DNA of 36,313 nt from Prevotella sp. UBA746 (GCA_002298545.1 DBKQ01000023.1:1-36313); one strand, 5' to 3'; positions 15,451 through 23,661 are shown, numbered from the stretch's first letter. The notes: a model not told the origin generated them from the letters alone. Translations and numbers: made by a program.

Positions 15451-15849
15451 TTAGGCAATTCCCAAAAGTTCAATCTCGAAGATGAGCGTGGAGCCGCCCG
15501 GTATGCCCGGTTGTGAAAACTTGCCATAGCCCTTCTCTGCCGGGATATACACCTCCCATTTGTCGCCAATGCACATCTGCTGCATGGCGATAATCCAGCC
15601 GTCGATGAGGTCGCAGAGGCGCATGGCGAGCGGTGTGCCGCCGAGCGAAGAGTCAAACTTCTTGCCGTTTATCGTCCTGCCCGTATAGTGGACGGTAACG
15701 ATGCTGCGGCGCGAGGGGTGGCGCCCGTCGGCGAGTCCTTCCTTCAATACCTTATAATATATACCGCCAGGAATTTCCTTCACTCCCTCCTCTTTGGCTT
15801 TCTCCATGAGCCATTCCTTGTTAACTCTTGCGTATTCCTGTTTCTTCAT
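15451..15849 (-). CDS. FKBP-type peptidyl-prolyl cis-trans isomerase
   Basis: This 132-aa single-domain FKBP speeds cis-trans rotation at X-Pro bonds and may act as a folding helper. Typical positions are present: VHYTG (53-57), FDSS (65-68), a Trp in the pocket (GWIIAMQQM, W85), VYIP (100-103), GYGKF and IPGGSTLIFEIEL (116-128). No signal peptide or lipobox is present, so the protein should be cytosolic, unlike many Bacteroidota FKBPs, which are exported. The N-terminal 25 residues form a charged helix ahead of the domain. The gene stands alone on its strand with its own promoter at 15907-15937 and converges on the regulator gene. Confidence 0.93.
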   Translation of the reverse strand: MKKQEYARVNKEWLMEKAKEEGVKEIPGGIYYKVLKEGLADGRHPSRRSIVTVHYTGRTINGKKFDSSLGGTPLAMRLCDLIDGWIIAMQQMCIGDKWEVYIPAEKGYGKFSQPGIPGGSTLIFEIELLGIA

Positions 15850-15906
15850 TTCTTGATGTATTTTGTTGTATTCTTAGGTGAAATAATGAATATTGTATCC
15901 TTTCAG

Positions 15907-15951
15907 CAAATGTACATAATATTGTTAACATATCAAAGTGTTTCACACTTT
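15907..15951 (-). promoter_or_regulatory. FKBP promoter with a dyad over the -33 box
   Basis: On the minus strand, TTTG (15937-15934), a 19-nt spacer and TACATTTG (15914-15907) match the consensus exactly, giving a leader near 50 nt. A perfect inverted repeat, AAAGTGT-ttc-ACACTTT (15935-15951), overlaps the -33 box and could be an operator. Confidence 0.7.
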
Positions 15952-16035
15952 TATGATACACTTTTGTGTTCTTGTTAAAGAATATAATCCATGTTTCTGA
16001 TTTAAAAAATTATCATTGCCGTAGAGAGAAGTCCC
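15952..16035. other. AT-rich spacer in the 15850-16252 gap
   Basis: The 403-nt gap between the FKBP and DUF4834 genes holds the FKBP promoter, this AT-rich stretch, the 22-nt repeat array (16036-16127), a G-rich run (about 16170-16187) and a terminator. ACAC and GTGT half-sites lie near 15960-15970. I see no coding region or RNA gene here. Confidence 0.5.
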
Positions 16036-16127
16036 AAACGCCTGGAGTGTTTAGGCGAAACACCGTCAGCGTTTAGGCGAAACACCTGGAGTGTTTAGGC
16101 GAAACACCGGGAGCGTTTAGGCGAAAC
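16036..16127. repeat. 22-nt tandem array with a 13-nt dyad core
   Basis: The core GTTTAGGCGAAAC occurs exactly at 16049, 16071, 16093 and 16115, a strict 22-nt period, preceded by a partial unit from 16036. Cores are split by 9-nt spacers that vary only slightly (ACCGTCAGC, ACCTGGAGT, ACCGGGAGC). GTTT and AAAC make each core a small inverted repeat. It is not a CRISPR array: spacers and repeats are too short. Confidence 0.92.
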
Positions 16128-16189
16128 TGTATTTCCCTATTCCTTTGATGAATTTAGAGAAAGGGAATGTGGGGGGCGGGGGAGGAGCT

Positions 16190-16225
16190 AAAAAAAAGTG
16201 ACTGTGCGATAGTGCACAGCCACTT
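16190..16225 (-). terminator. terminator of the DUF4834 gene
   Basis: AAGTGACTGTGC (16196-16207) pairs with GCACAGCCACTT (16214-16225) at 11 of 12 positions. On the minus strand the stem is followed directly by a run of T (complement of 16191-16197). It lies 28 nt past the DUF4834 stop. Confidence 0.85.
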
Positions 16226-16252
16226 ATATATAATAAGGTATAAAGAGTCTTG

Positions 16253-16600
16253 CTATTTCTCCTCTTCGAAGTCCACGTATTCCCCCTCCTCTTGAGTGAA
16301 AATCTTGCGGTTAATCTCGTCCTCCGTGCGGCGGTCTTCTATCACCTCGCCCGTAGAAGTTGTAGTAGACTGTCGTGAATACTGACTGCCGCTGTCGCTG
16401 CCGGCTTGCGAGGCATTGCCGTAGCTTCCGCCAGTAGCGTTGCCGTATGAGCCGTATCCGCTTGCGTTCTGACTCGAACTGAAATCGCGGAACTGCTTGG
16501 TTACATTGTGCAGCTTGCGGTAGATGGTATAGAACTTCCATGCCACTTTTACCACGGAATATAAGAAGAGGAAAAGCAGGAGATACAGTAGAATTGCCAT
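16253..16600 (-). CDS. DUF4834-like small membrane protein
   Basis: This 115-aa protein has one N-terminal transmembrane helix (about 2-24) followed by an aromatic/basic stretch (WKFYTIYRKL). A Ser/Gly/Asn/Tyr-rich low-complexity region spans about 44-80. The acidic C-terminus (about 85-115) has EDRRTEDEINRKIF and ends in EEGEYVDFEEEK. The arrangement matches Bacteroidota proteins assigned to DUF4834, whose function is unknown. The gene follows pssA with an 88-nt gap on the same strand and ends in a strong terminator, so it is probably the last gene of this run. A role near the membrane with the phospholipid genes is only suggested by position. Confidence 0.75.
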   Translation of the reverse strand: MAILLYLLLFLFLYSVVKVAWKFYTIYRKLHNVTKQFRDFSSSQNASGYGSYGNATGGSYGNASQAGSDSGSQYSRQSTTTSTGEVIEDRRTEDEINRKIFTQEEGEYVDFEEEK

Positions 16601-16688
16601 AATTTTATTCAGTTTACTTGATTAAACACTTTATTTCTCTGCCACGACAACGGCAAATATGGTGCCATGAAGCGTTCAATGGTCAGAG

Positions 16689-17429
16689 TTATGCCTGCGT
16701 GTCATCCTTAATCGCCTTCTGTTTGGTAGAGAGGTTCACATAAACCGACAGTATGACATACCATGCTATTATTATGGCGAAAGCCGAGAGACGGAATATT
16801 AGCAGCAACGGGACGCAGGTGATGAGGAAAATGTATTTCACTTCGTTTCCTTTCCACCCCCAATGCTTGAATTTCAGGGCAAACATCGGCAGTTCAGCCA
16901 CCTGGATGTAACTGCTCAGCAGAACCATCGCCATAACGACAAAAACATTATAGGGTGATGCTACGATAATTTCTTCTGCCCCAACGATGAGCGACCCCCA
17001 GAAAAGGGCGTTGGCTGGAGTTGGCAAACCGATAAATGATGTAGCCTGCCTTGTGTCGAGATTAAACTTTGCCAGTCTCAGGGCTGCAAACGCCGCCATT
17101 ATATAGGCGAAGAACGGCAGGACATTCCTTGCCGGTTCGAGGAATGCCGGGTATTCCATATAGCTGAGCAGCGAGAATACCATAGTGGCGGGAGCCACAC
17201 CGAACGTTACGTCGTCGGCAAGCGAGTCCAGTTCCTTGCCGATAGGTGATGAAACACCGAGCAACCGTGCGCTCATGCCGTCGAAGAAGTCGAATGTTGC
17301 TCCGATGACAATCCAGAGAAGAGCAAGCTCCGGTCTGTTGACCAAAGCAAACGATGTTGCAATGCAGCCGGATATCAGGTTGCAACACGTAATGGAGTTA
17401 GGAATATTCTTAGTGATGAAATTTGCCAT
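16689..17429 (-). CDS. pssA: CDP-diacylglycerol--serine O-phosphatidyltransferase
   Basis: This 246-aa integral membrane enzyme joins CDP-diacylglycerol and serine to give phosphatidylserine, the first step to phosphatidylethanolamine. The CDP-alcohol phosphotransferase signature is complete: D47, D50-G51, A54-R55, G64, D68 and D72, with the exact spacing D-x2-DG-x2-AR-x8-G-x3-D-x3-D. Several hydrophobic segments follow, in line with six to eight membrane helices, and the basic tail ends KQKAIKDDTQA. The decarboxylase gene psd lies upstream on the same strand, giving the complete two-step pathway. A hairpin lies in the 85-nt gap between them, so pssA may be reduced relative to psd or have its own promoter. 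Confidence 0.95.
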   Translation of the reverse strand: MANFITKNIPNSITCCNLISGCIATSFALVNRPELALLWIVIGATFDFFDGMSARLLGVSSPIGKELDSLADDVTFGVAPATMVFSLLSYMEYPAFLEPARNVLPFFAYIMAAFAALRLAKFNLDTRQATSFIGLPTPANALFWGSLIVGAEEIIVASPYNVFVVMAMVLLSSYIQVAELPMFALKFKHWGWKGNEVKYIFLITCVPLLLIFRLSAFAIIIAWYVILSVYVNLSTKQKAIKDDTQA

Positions 17430-17463
17430 TTTTGTTATCCTTATAATAAATGAAACATAAAAA

Positions 17464-17510
17464 GTGAAAGCCCCGAAAACATCCTCTATGGAGAATGCGT
17501 CCGGGGCGTT
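17464..17510 (-). terminator. hairpin between psd and pssA
   Basis: GCCCCG (17470-17475) pairs with CGGGGC (17502-17507), and an inner stem pairs ATCCTC-type bases with GAGAATG. The minus strand then reads CTTTCACTTTTT. It lies just after the psd stop and looks like a terminator or attenuator inside the phospholipid run. Confidence 0.7.
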
Positions 17511-17514
17511 TCGA

Positions 17515-18204
17515 TTATTTAAGTTTTGCTATGACTGTCTTGTCTCCGGTGGTGTTCTGTCCCATCTTCACGCATATCTCCGTGCCGAGTGGCAGATAGA
17601 CGTCAACTCTGGATCCGAATTTTATAAATCCCAGATGCTCGTCGATGTAGCAGTCTTCTTCCGGCTTGGCGTAGGTAACGATGCGCCTTGCCACGGCTCC
17701 GGCAATCTGCCGGCACAGAATCTCCGTGCCGCTGTCGGTAACGAGCATCACGTCGGCATGCTCGTTTTCTTCGCTTGCCTTAGGCAGCCATGCCTTGTGG
17801 AAATTGCCGTTCTGATGATGAACGAACTTCACCTTGCCGTCAACGGGGAACCAGTTGGCGTGTACATTGAAAAGGCTCATGAAGATACTCACCATAATCC
17901 TCTTGTCGTGGAAGTATGTGTTTTCCTCAACCTCTTCGATTACAACCACCTTGCCGTCGGCTGGAGCGACCACGATATTTTCCGTGTCTCCGTCGAAGAA
18001 TCTCTTCGGACAGCGGAAGAAATTGACTATTATAGTATATACGATGCCAAAAACGAGGAGAAAGCTCCAGAACGCAATCTTGTTGTCGAACGACATCCAC
18101 AATATTGCTGCTACGGCAGCGATGAATACGATGCCGTAGAGCAGGGTGTCGGTGCCCTCTCTATGTATTCTGACATTTTTAAGTTTCTTTATTCTTTTAC
18201 CCAT
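17515..18204 (-). CDS. psd: phosphatidylserine decarboxylase, short form
   Basis: This 229-aa proenzyme decarboxylates phosphatidylserine to phosphatidylethanolamine. It belongs to the short form found in Bacteroidota and archaea. After two membrane segments (about 21-40 and 43-63) come APADGKVVV and the FNVHANWFPVDGKV region. The self-cleavage site lies in FIKFGSRVDVYLP, with Gly197-Ser198; the serine becomes the pyruvoyl group of the alpha chain. I chose the ATG at 18204 (MGKRIKKLKN), because an upstream in-frame start at 18249 would lie almost on the -7 box. The gene has a strong promoter and is divergent from dnaE. Confidence 0.93.
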   Translation of the reverse strand: MGKRIKKLKNVRIHREGTDTLLYGIVFIAAVAAILWMSFDNKIAFWSFLLVFGIVYTIIVNFFRCPKRFFDGDTENIVVAPADGKVVVIEEVEENTYFHDKRIMVSIFMSLFNVHANWFPVDGKVKFVHHQNGNFHKAWLPKASEENEHADVMLVTDSGTEILCRQIAGAVARRIVTYAKPEEDCYIDEHLGFIKFGSRVDVYLPLGTEICVKMGQNTTGDKTVIAKLK

Positions 18205-18246
18205 AGTATCAATACTTGTGAAAACCGCTTTAATATAAAGCGTCTG

Positions 18247-18278
18247 CAAAGGTACTTCTTTTATCTCATTTCTACAAA
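18247..18278 (-). promoter_or_regulatory. psd promoter
   Basis: On the minus strand TTTG (18278-18275), a 20-nt spacer and TACCTTTG (18254-18247) match the Bacteroidota consensus exactly. The leader would be about 35-40 nt. Confidence 0.75.
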
Positions 18279-18293
18279 TTTTACTCTTATTCT

Positions 18294-18324
18294 TTTGTCG
18301 TTTCAGCTATAAGCTGTAACTTTG
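18294..18324 (+). promoter_or_regulatory. dnaE promoter
   Basis: TTTG (18294-18297), a 19-nt spacer and TAACTTTG (18317-18324) match the consensus exactly. The psd and dnaE -33 boxes are only 15 nt apart, back to back. The predicted leader contains a small perfect hairpin, GGCGAA-gt-TTCGCC (18336-18349). Confidence 0.78.
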
Positions 18325-18374
18325 AGCCTTGTTTTGGCGAAGTTTCGCCTGTTTTCAAGAAAAAATCATAATAA

Positions 18375-21300
18375 ATGCAAGATTTCATACATCTCCACGT
18401 TCATACGTACTACAGTATTCTCGACGGACAGTCGAGCATTCCGAAACTCGTTGACAAAGCGATTGCCAACGGCATGAAGGGAATGGCAATAACCGACCAC
18501 GGCGACATGTTCGGCGTGAAGGAATTGTTCAACTACTGCAACAAGGTCAACGGAAAGCTCCGCGATGAAGGGAAACCTGAATTTAAACCAATCTTCGGCT
18601 GCGAGATGTATGTGGCACGCCGCAGCAAGAGCGACCGTTCCGACCCGAAGATAGACAAGAGCGGATACCACCTGATAGTGCTCGCCAAAAACTACAACGG
18701 ATACAAGAACCTCATAAAACTCGTGTCGAGGGCATGGGTCGACGGATTCTATATGCGACCGCGAACCGACCGCGCCGACCTGGAGAAATACCACGAAGAC
18801 CTAATCGTCTGCTCGGCATGTATCGCCGGCGAGGTGCCGGCAAAAATCCTGAAGGATGATATCGCCGGAGCACGCGAAGCAATAGAGTGGTATCACCGCG
18901 TGTTTGGCGACGACTACTATCTGGAGCTGCAGCGCCACGAAGTGAAAGACCCCAACCAGAGGGCAAACCGCGAGACCTTCCCCCTGCAGCAGAAGGCAAA
19001 CCGCGTGATAATGCAGCTTGCCAAGGAGTATGGTATAAAGCTCGTATGCACCAATGATGCCCACTTCGTAGACCAGGACAATGCTGAGGCTCACGACCAC
19101 CTGCTCTGTCTTGCTACAGGCAAGGACCTCGATGACCCTAACCGTATGCTCTACTCAAAACAGGAGTGGTTCAAGACCCGCGAGGAGATGAACGAAGTGT
19201 TTGCCGATGTACCTGAAGCCCTGTCGAACACACTCGAGATTCTCGACAAGGTAGAGACTTACAGCATCGACCATGCCCCGATCATGCCGTTTTTCCCTAT
19301 TCCTGCAGAATTCGGAACAGAGGAAGACACCCGTCGCAACTATACGCCGGAACAGCTCTACCGCGAGTTCACCACCGACGAGAACGGCGAGAACCCGTTG
19401 CCGAAGGATGAGGCTGACAAGAAAATAAAGAAACTCGGAGGCATAGACAAGATATACCGAATAAAGTTTGAGGCAGACTATCTCGCCAAACTTGCCTACG
19501 ACGGAGCAAAGGTACGCTACGGCGATCCTCTGCCCGATGATGTGGCAGAGCGAGTGAAGTTTGAGCTGCATATCATGAAGACCATGGGATTCCCGGGCTA
19601 CTTCTTGATTGTGCAGGACTTTATCAACTCGGCTCGCGACGAACTCGGAGTGATGGTAGGTCCGGGACGTGGTTCTGCCGCCGGTTCCGTGGTGGCATAC
19701 TGCTTGGGTATCACCAAGATTGACCCGATGAAATACGATCTGCTGTTTGAGCGCTTCCTTAACCCGGACCGTATCTCATTGCCTGATATCGATACCGACT
19801 TCGATGATGACGGACGTGGTAAGGTGCTCGAATGGGTGGAAGACAAATACGGACACGACAAGGTGGCACATATTATCACCTATGGTACGATGGCAACGAA
19901 GAATGCCCTGAAGGATGTTGCCCGTGTAGAGAAAGTGCCGCTGCCAGTAATCAACCACCTGTGTAAGCAGATTCCAGACAAACTGCCCGAGGGCTTGAAG
20001 ATGAACCTCACTAATGCTATAAAGTGCGTGCCGGAGCTGCGCGAGGCGGAGGCTTCGCCCGACGAGAGACTGCGCAACACTATATCGTATGCAAAGATGC
20101 TCGAGGGCACCGTGCGCGGCACGGGTATCCATGCCTGCGGAACTATTATATGCCGCGATGCTATCAGCGACTGGGTGCCGGTGTCTACCGCCGAAGACAA
20201 GGCAGACCCTGGACACAAACTGCTCTGTACGCAGTATGACGGACACGTGATTGAGGAGACCGGACTTATCAAGATGGACTTCCTCGGACTGAAGACTCTC
20301 TCCATCCTGAAGGAGGCTGTGGAGAATATACGTCTGCACACGGGCAAGGAGATAGACCTGGATACTATCCCTATCGACGACCCCGATACATATAAGTTGT
20401 ATAGCGAGGGACGCACCATCGGAACATTCCAGTTTGAGTCTGCCGGAATGCAGAAATATCTGCGCGAGCTGCATCCTACTACCTTTGAGGACATCATCGC
20501 CATGAACGCCCTCTACCGTCCGGGACCAATGGACTACATCCCGTCGTTCATCGCCCGAAAGAACGGTAAGGAGGAGATAAAATATGATATCCCCTGCATG
20601 GAGAAATATCTGAAGGATACCTACGGCATTACCGTATACCAGGAGCAGGTGATGCTCCTCTCACGCCAGCTTGCCGACTTCACCCGTGGTCAGAGTGATG
20701 CCCTCCGAAAGGCGATGGGTAAGAAGAAGAAAGCCATCGTAGACCAGATGAAGCCTATGTTCATCGAGGGCGGAAAAAAGAACGGTCATGACCCTAAAGT
20801 ACTCGAGAAAATATGGGCAGATTGGGAGAAGTTCGCCAGCTACGCCTTCAATAAGTCGCATGCCACATGCTATTCGTGGGTGGCTTACCAGACGGCATAT
20901 CTCAAGGCTCACTACCCGGCAGAGTATATGGCTGCCAATATGAGTAGAAACCTTGCCAACATAACTGAAATCACGAAACTCATGGACGAGTGTCGTGCTA
21001 TGGGCATTCAGACTCTCGGACCGGATGTTAACGAGAGTCGCAATAAGTTCAGTGTTAACAGTCATGGAGCGATACGCTTCGGACTCGCGGCAATAAAGGG
21101 AATGGGAACGGCTGCTGCCGAAGCCCTGATTAGCGAGAGAGAGAAAAACGGACCGTATAAGGATATCTTTGATGTTGTGCAGCGCGTAAACCTCAGTGCC
21201 TGCAACCGCAAATGTTTCGAGAGTATGACGCTCAGCGGTGGCTTCGACAGTTTCGGCATTCCACGCGAACAACTGATGGGAGTTAACGAGCGCGGCGACA

Positions 21301-22085
21301 GCTTCTTCGATACGCTGATACGTTTCGGACAGTCGTATCAGTCGGCAAAGCGAGAGGCGCAGAACTCTCTCTTCGGAGCCTTCGATGCTGTAGAGGTAAC
21401 GCCACCGAAGTTGCCGGAAAACTTTGATAAATGGAGCGATATCGATCGTCTTAACCGTGAGCGCGAACTCGTGGGTATCTATCTCTCGGCGCATCCGCTC
21501 GACGAGTTTGCCGTGGTGCTCAACAGCTTGTGTAACACTAAATGCACCGAGATTGGCGACAAGGAGGAACTTGCAAAGAAAGGCGAAGTAACATTCGGAG
21601 GAATTGTTACCGGTATCCGGGAGGGATTTACAAAGAAAGGATCGCCGTTCGGCATTGTGACGATAGAGGATTTCACCGGCTCCGGCGAACTTGCTCTCTT
21701 CGGGGAGCCATGGGGCAGATGGAAGGGTATGTTCTCTGAGAATTGCTCCGTGTATGTCAAGATGACCATTTCGCAGAAGTATGCCACATCGAAATTCTAT
21801 GATGTAAACATCAATGATGTTCAGTATCTGAACACGGTGAAAGATAAGTATATCGAGAAGATAACAATTAATATCGATCCGCAGAAGGTTACGCAGGTCA
21901 TGGTGTCAGACCTCTTCGAGATGGTGAGCGAGACACCGGGCAAGACGCAGGTGTTCATGCAGATTAACAGTGTGGAAGACCGTCGTGGAGTGTTGATGCG
22001 CTCCAAACTACCTGGTGTAGACGTTACGCGCAATCTGCTGCTCTTCATAGACAACTGTGAGGCTATGGATTATCATATAAACTGA
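18375..22085 (+). CDS. dnaE: DNA polymerase III alpha subunit
   Basis: This 1236-aa protein is the replicative polymerase catalytic subunit. The N-terminal PHP domain shows FIHLHVH (4-10) and ITDHGDMFG (39-47). The polymerase active site has PDIDTDF with D471 and D473, and the third aspartate is D635 in KMDFLGL. The palm-fingers region includes GPGRGSAAGS and, later, NALYRPGPMDYIP and FNKSHATCYSW. A C-terminal OB-fold (about 1070-1150) begins VTFGGIVTG. Length and order match Bacteroidota DnaE, with the usual insertion before VKFELHIM. No intein or frameshift is seen. The start ATG at 18375 follows a consensus promoter. Confidence 0.97.
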   Translation: MQDFIHLHVHTYYSILDGQSSIPKLVDKAIANGMKGMAITDHGDMFGVKELFNYCNKVNGKLRDEGKPEFKPIFGCEMYVARRSKSDRSDPKIDKSGYHLIVLAKNYNGYKNLIKLVSRAWVDGFYMRPRTDRADLEKYHEDLIVCSACIAGEVPAKILKDDIAGAREAIEWYHRVFGDDYYLELQRHEVKDPNQRANRETFPLQQKANRVIMQLAKEYGIKLVCTNDAHFVDQDNAEAHDHLLCLATGKDLDDPNRMLYSKQEWFKTREEMNEVFADVPEALSNTLEILDKVETYSIDHAPIMPFFPIPAEFGTEEDTRRNYTPEQLYREFTTDENGENPLPKDEADKKIKKLGGIDKIYRIKFEADYLAKLAYDGAKVRYGDPLPDDVAERVKFELHIMKTMGFPGYFLIVQDFINSARDELGVMVGPGRGSAAGSVVAYCLGITKIDPMKYDLLFERFLNPDRISLPDIDTDFDDDGRGKVLEWVEDKYGHDKVAHIITYGTMATKNALKDVARVEKVPLPVINHLCKQIPDKLPEGLKMNLTNAIKCVPELREAEASPDERLRNTISYAKMLEGTVRGTGIHACGTIICRDAISDWVPVSTAEDKADPGHKLLCTQYDGHVIEETGLIKMDFLGLKTLSILKEAVENIRLHTGKEIDLDTIPIDDPDTYKLYSEGRTIGTFQFESAGMQKYLRELHPTTFEDIIAMNALYRPGPMDYIPSFIARKNGKEEIKYDIPCMEKYLKDTYGITVYQEQVMLLSRQLADFTRGQSDALRKAMGKKKKAIVDQMKPMFIEGGKKNGHDPKVLEKIWADWEKFASYAFNKSHATCYSWVAYQTAYLKAHYPAEYMAANMSRNLANITEITKLMDECRAMGIQTLGPDVNESRNKFSVNSHGAIRFGLAAIKGMGTAAAEALISEREKNGPYKDIFDVVQRVNLSACNRKCFESMTLSGGFDSFGIPREQLMGVNERGDSFFDTLIRFGQSYQSAKREAQNSLFGAFDAVEVTPPKLPENFDKWSDIDRLNRERELVGIYLSAHPLDEFAVVLNSLCNTKCTEIGDKEELAKKGEVTFGGIVTGIREGFTKKGSPFGIVTIEDFTGSGELALFGEPWGRWKGMFSENCSVYVKMTISQKYATSKFYDVNINDVQYLNTVKDKYIEKITINIDPQKVTQVMVSDLFEMVSETPGKTQVFMQINSVEDRRGVLMRSKLPGVDVTRNLLLFIDNCEAMDYHIN

Positions 22086-22242
22086 TATATAATAGAATAT
22101 CTCCAGCCGGTCGTTCACAGTTTCATTTATGAATATAATTGGCAGATAGACGGTTTCTATTGTCACAAAAGGAAATATGGCATACTGTTTGCCGTATAAA
22201 TAAAGTAAACAGAATTATTAACAACAAAATAGAAAAAGAAAA

Positions 22243-22557
22243 ATGGAAGTAACAATTACAACCGAGAACTTTGAGAGTTTGAAGAATGGCGACAAGCCTT
22301 TAGTAGTAGATTTCTGGGCTACATGGTGTGGCCCTTGCCGTGCCATTGCTCCTTATATCGAAGAATTGGCAAAGGAGTATGATGGCAAGATCGTTGTAGG
22401 TAAGTGTGACGTTGAGGAAAACGACGATATCGTTATGGAATTCGGAATCCGCAACATTCCTACAATCCTCTTCTTCAAGGGAGGCGAAGTTGTAGACCGT
22501 CTTGTTGGCGGACAGTCGAAGTCGGCTATTCAGAAGAAGTTTGACGCTCTGCTGTAA
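22243..22557 (+). CDS. trxA: thioredoxin
   Basis: This 104-aa thioredoxin is a cytosolic dithiol-disulfide reductant with the canonical WCGPC site at residues 28-32 (C29, C32). The cis-proline loop is in RNIPTILFF, and a final helix starts SKSAIQKKFDAL. There is no signal peptide. It follows dnaE by 157 nt on the same strand. That gap has no clear TAnnTTTG box (the nearest, TACTGTTTG, has one extra base), so the source of its transcription is unsettled. It is followed by an A-rich repeat array and a strong two-way terminator. Confidence 0.96.
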   Translation: MEVTITTENFESLKNGDKPLVVDFWATWCGPCRAIAPYIEELAKEYDGKIVVGKCDVEENDDIVMEFGIRNIPTILFFKGGEVVDRLVGGQSKSAIQKKFDALL

Positions 22558-22573
22558 TCCTGCAGACTGACTT

Positions 22574-22680
22574 CTATAGATAAAGGATAACCTATTAATA
22601 AAGGAACCCTATAGATAAAGGATAACCTATAAAAAAAGTAAACCTATAGATAAAGGGAAAACTTACAGATAAAGGAAAAC
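22574..22680. repeat. six degenerate 17-19-nt tandem repeats
   Basis: Units start at 22574, 22592, 22609, 22627, 22644 and 22663 and follow CTATAGATAAAGGATAAC with changes. The first and third are identical. The last unit runs into the left arm of the terminator at 22674. Confidence 0.88.
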
Positions 22681-22735
22681 TCCGTGCTTGGCATTGTTGT
22701 TCTCAAAAGAGAACATGTCAAGCACGGAGTTTTCT
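22674..22735. terminator. bidirectional terminator between trxA and tadA
   Basis: AAAACTCCGTGCTTG (22676-22690) is perfectly complementary to CAAGCACGGAGTTTT (22719-22733), extended by one or two pairs. Inside it, GTTCTC (22699-22704) and GAGAAC (22709-22714) form a second stem. A on one flank and T on the other let it work for both converging genes. Confidence 0.93.
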
Positions 22736-22785
22736 TCTGTAATTTGCTCCATACGCCTATAATTTATTAATGTTCTGATTTACTT

Positions 22786-23220
22786 TCATCTCCTCTGTTT
22801 AAAGAAGTCTTGCATCAGTGAGCGACATTCGTCTTCAAGCACACCGCTCACGACTGTCGCCTTAGGGTGGAACACATTAGGTGCAAACTTGCGGTATCCC
22901 CGTTTCTCGTCGGGAGCTCCGTATACGATACGCGGAATCTGTGCCCAACCGATAGCCCCGGCACACATCGGACACGGTTCAACTGTAACGTAAAGAGTGC
23001 ACCCTGTAAGGTATTTTCCGCCGAGAGCATTGGCAGCTGCCGTAATAGCCTGCATTTCAGCATGTGCGGTAACGTCAGTGAGAGTCTCCGTCAGGTTATG
23101 GGCACGCGATATTATTTTCCCCTGGCAAACGACGATGGCGCCTACAGGGATTTCTCCTTCGTCAAAGGCTGTCTGTGCCTCGACAAGAGCCTTATGCATG
23201 AATTGTTCGTCTTGGGTCAT
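22786..23220 (-). CDS. tadA: tRNA(adenosine(34)) deaminase TadA
   Basis: This 144-aa zinc deaminase converts A34 to inosine in tRNA-Arg. The active site is H53-A-E55 and P82-C83-P-M-C86, with the proton-shuttle Glu in HAEMQAI. The ATG at 23220 overlaps the tsaE stop by one base (TGATG), so translation is probably coupled. An alternative ATG at 23229 would add three residues (MFL). Length and motifs agree with bacterial TadA rather than guanine or cytosine deaminases, although those relatives cannot be fully excluded by motif alone. It is the last gene of the long minus-strand run. Confidence 0.9.
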   Translation of the reverse strand: MTQDEQFMHKALVEAQTAFDEGEIPVGAIVVCQGKIISRAHNLTETLTDVTAHAEMQAITAAANALGGKYLTGCTLYVTVEPCPMCAGAIGWAQIPRIVYGAPDEKRGYRKFAPNVFHPKATVVSGVLEDECRSLMQDFFKQRR

Positions 23221-23639
23221 CAGAAACATACAGTTCTTGTGCCGTCCTCATTCTCCTTAATGTCTACGTGGATAGCGTCTTCGGGCAATAAGTCTTCAAT
23301 CAGTTCAGGCCATTCAATAAAGCATACTCCGCCACCATAGAAATAATCCTCATATCCCATGTCGTACACCTCCTCGAGCTTCTTTATGCGGTAGAAGTCG
23401 AAATGGTAGATAGGGTAGTCCACCTTATTGGAAGAATATTCGTTAACGATGGCGAAAGTTGGCGAAGTGACGGTATCGTCGACACCGAGACATTCGCAGA
23501 TTGCTTTAATGAAAGTTGTTTTTCCGGCACCCATCTTGCCGTAGAAGGCAAAGACCTTACCTTTGCCCATGTTCTTTACGAATTCTTTGGCAGCATCGTT
23601 GATGCTGTCGAGACTGGTTATTGTTATTTTATTGTTCAT
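23220..23639 (-). CDS. tsaE: tRNA t6A37 biosynthesis ATPase TsaE
   Basis: This 139-aa P-loop ATPase works with TsaB, TsaC and TsaD to make N6-threonylcarbamoyl-adenosine at tRNA position 37. Walker A is GKMGAGKT (34-41). TSPTF (58-62), HFDFYR (79-84) and FIEWPE (107-112) are family marks. It overlaps tadA by one base, putting two tRNA-modification genes together. The 97-nt gap upstream, before the porX stop, is filled by a 9-nt repeat array rather than a promoter, so expression from porX/porW transcription is likely. Confidence 0.95.
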   Translation of the reverse strand: MNNKITITSLDSINDAAKEFVKNMGKGKVFAFYGKMGAGKTTFIKAICECLGVDDTVTSPTFAIVNEYSSNKVDYPIYHFDFYRIKKLEEVYDMGYEDYFYGGGVCFIEWPELIEDLLPEDAIHVDIKENEDGTRTVCF

Positions 23640-23661
23640 TTTTTGTTTTTTTTTATTATTT

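Noticed and set aside
16036..16127. Possible CRISPR array (repeated unit with spacers).
   Set aside because: Repeat core 13 nt and spacers 9 nt are far too short, spacers are near-identical, and no cas gene is present in the window.
22086..22242. Possible small gene or promoter between dnaE and trxA.
   Set aside because: No frame of useful length and only an off-spaced TACTGTTTG; not enough to call.
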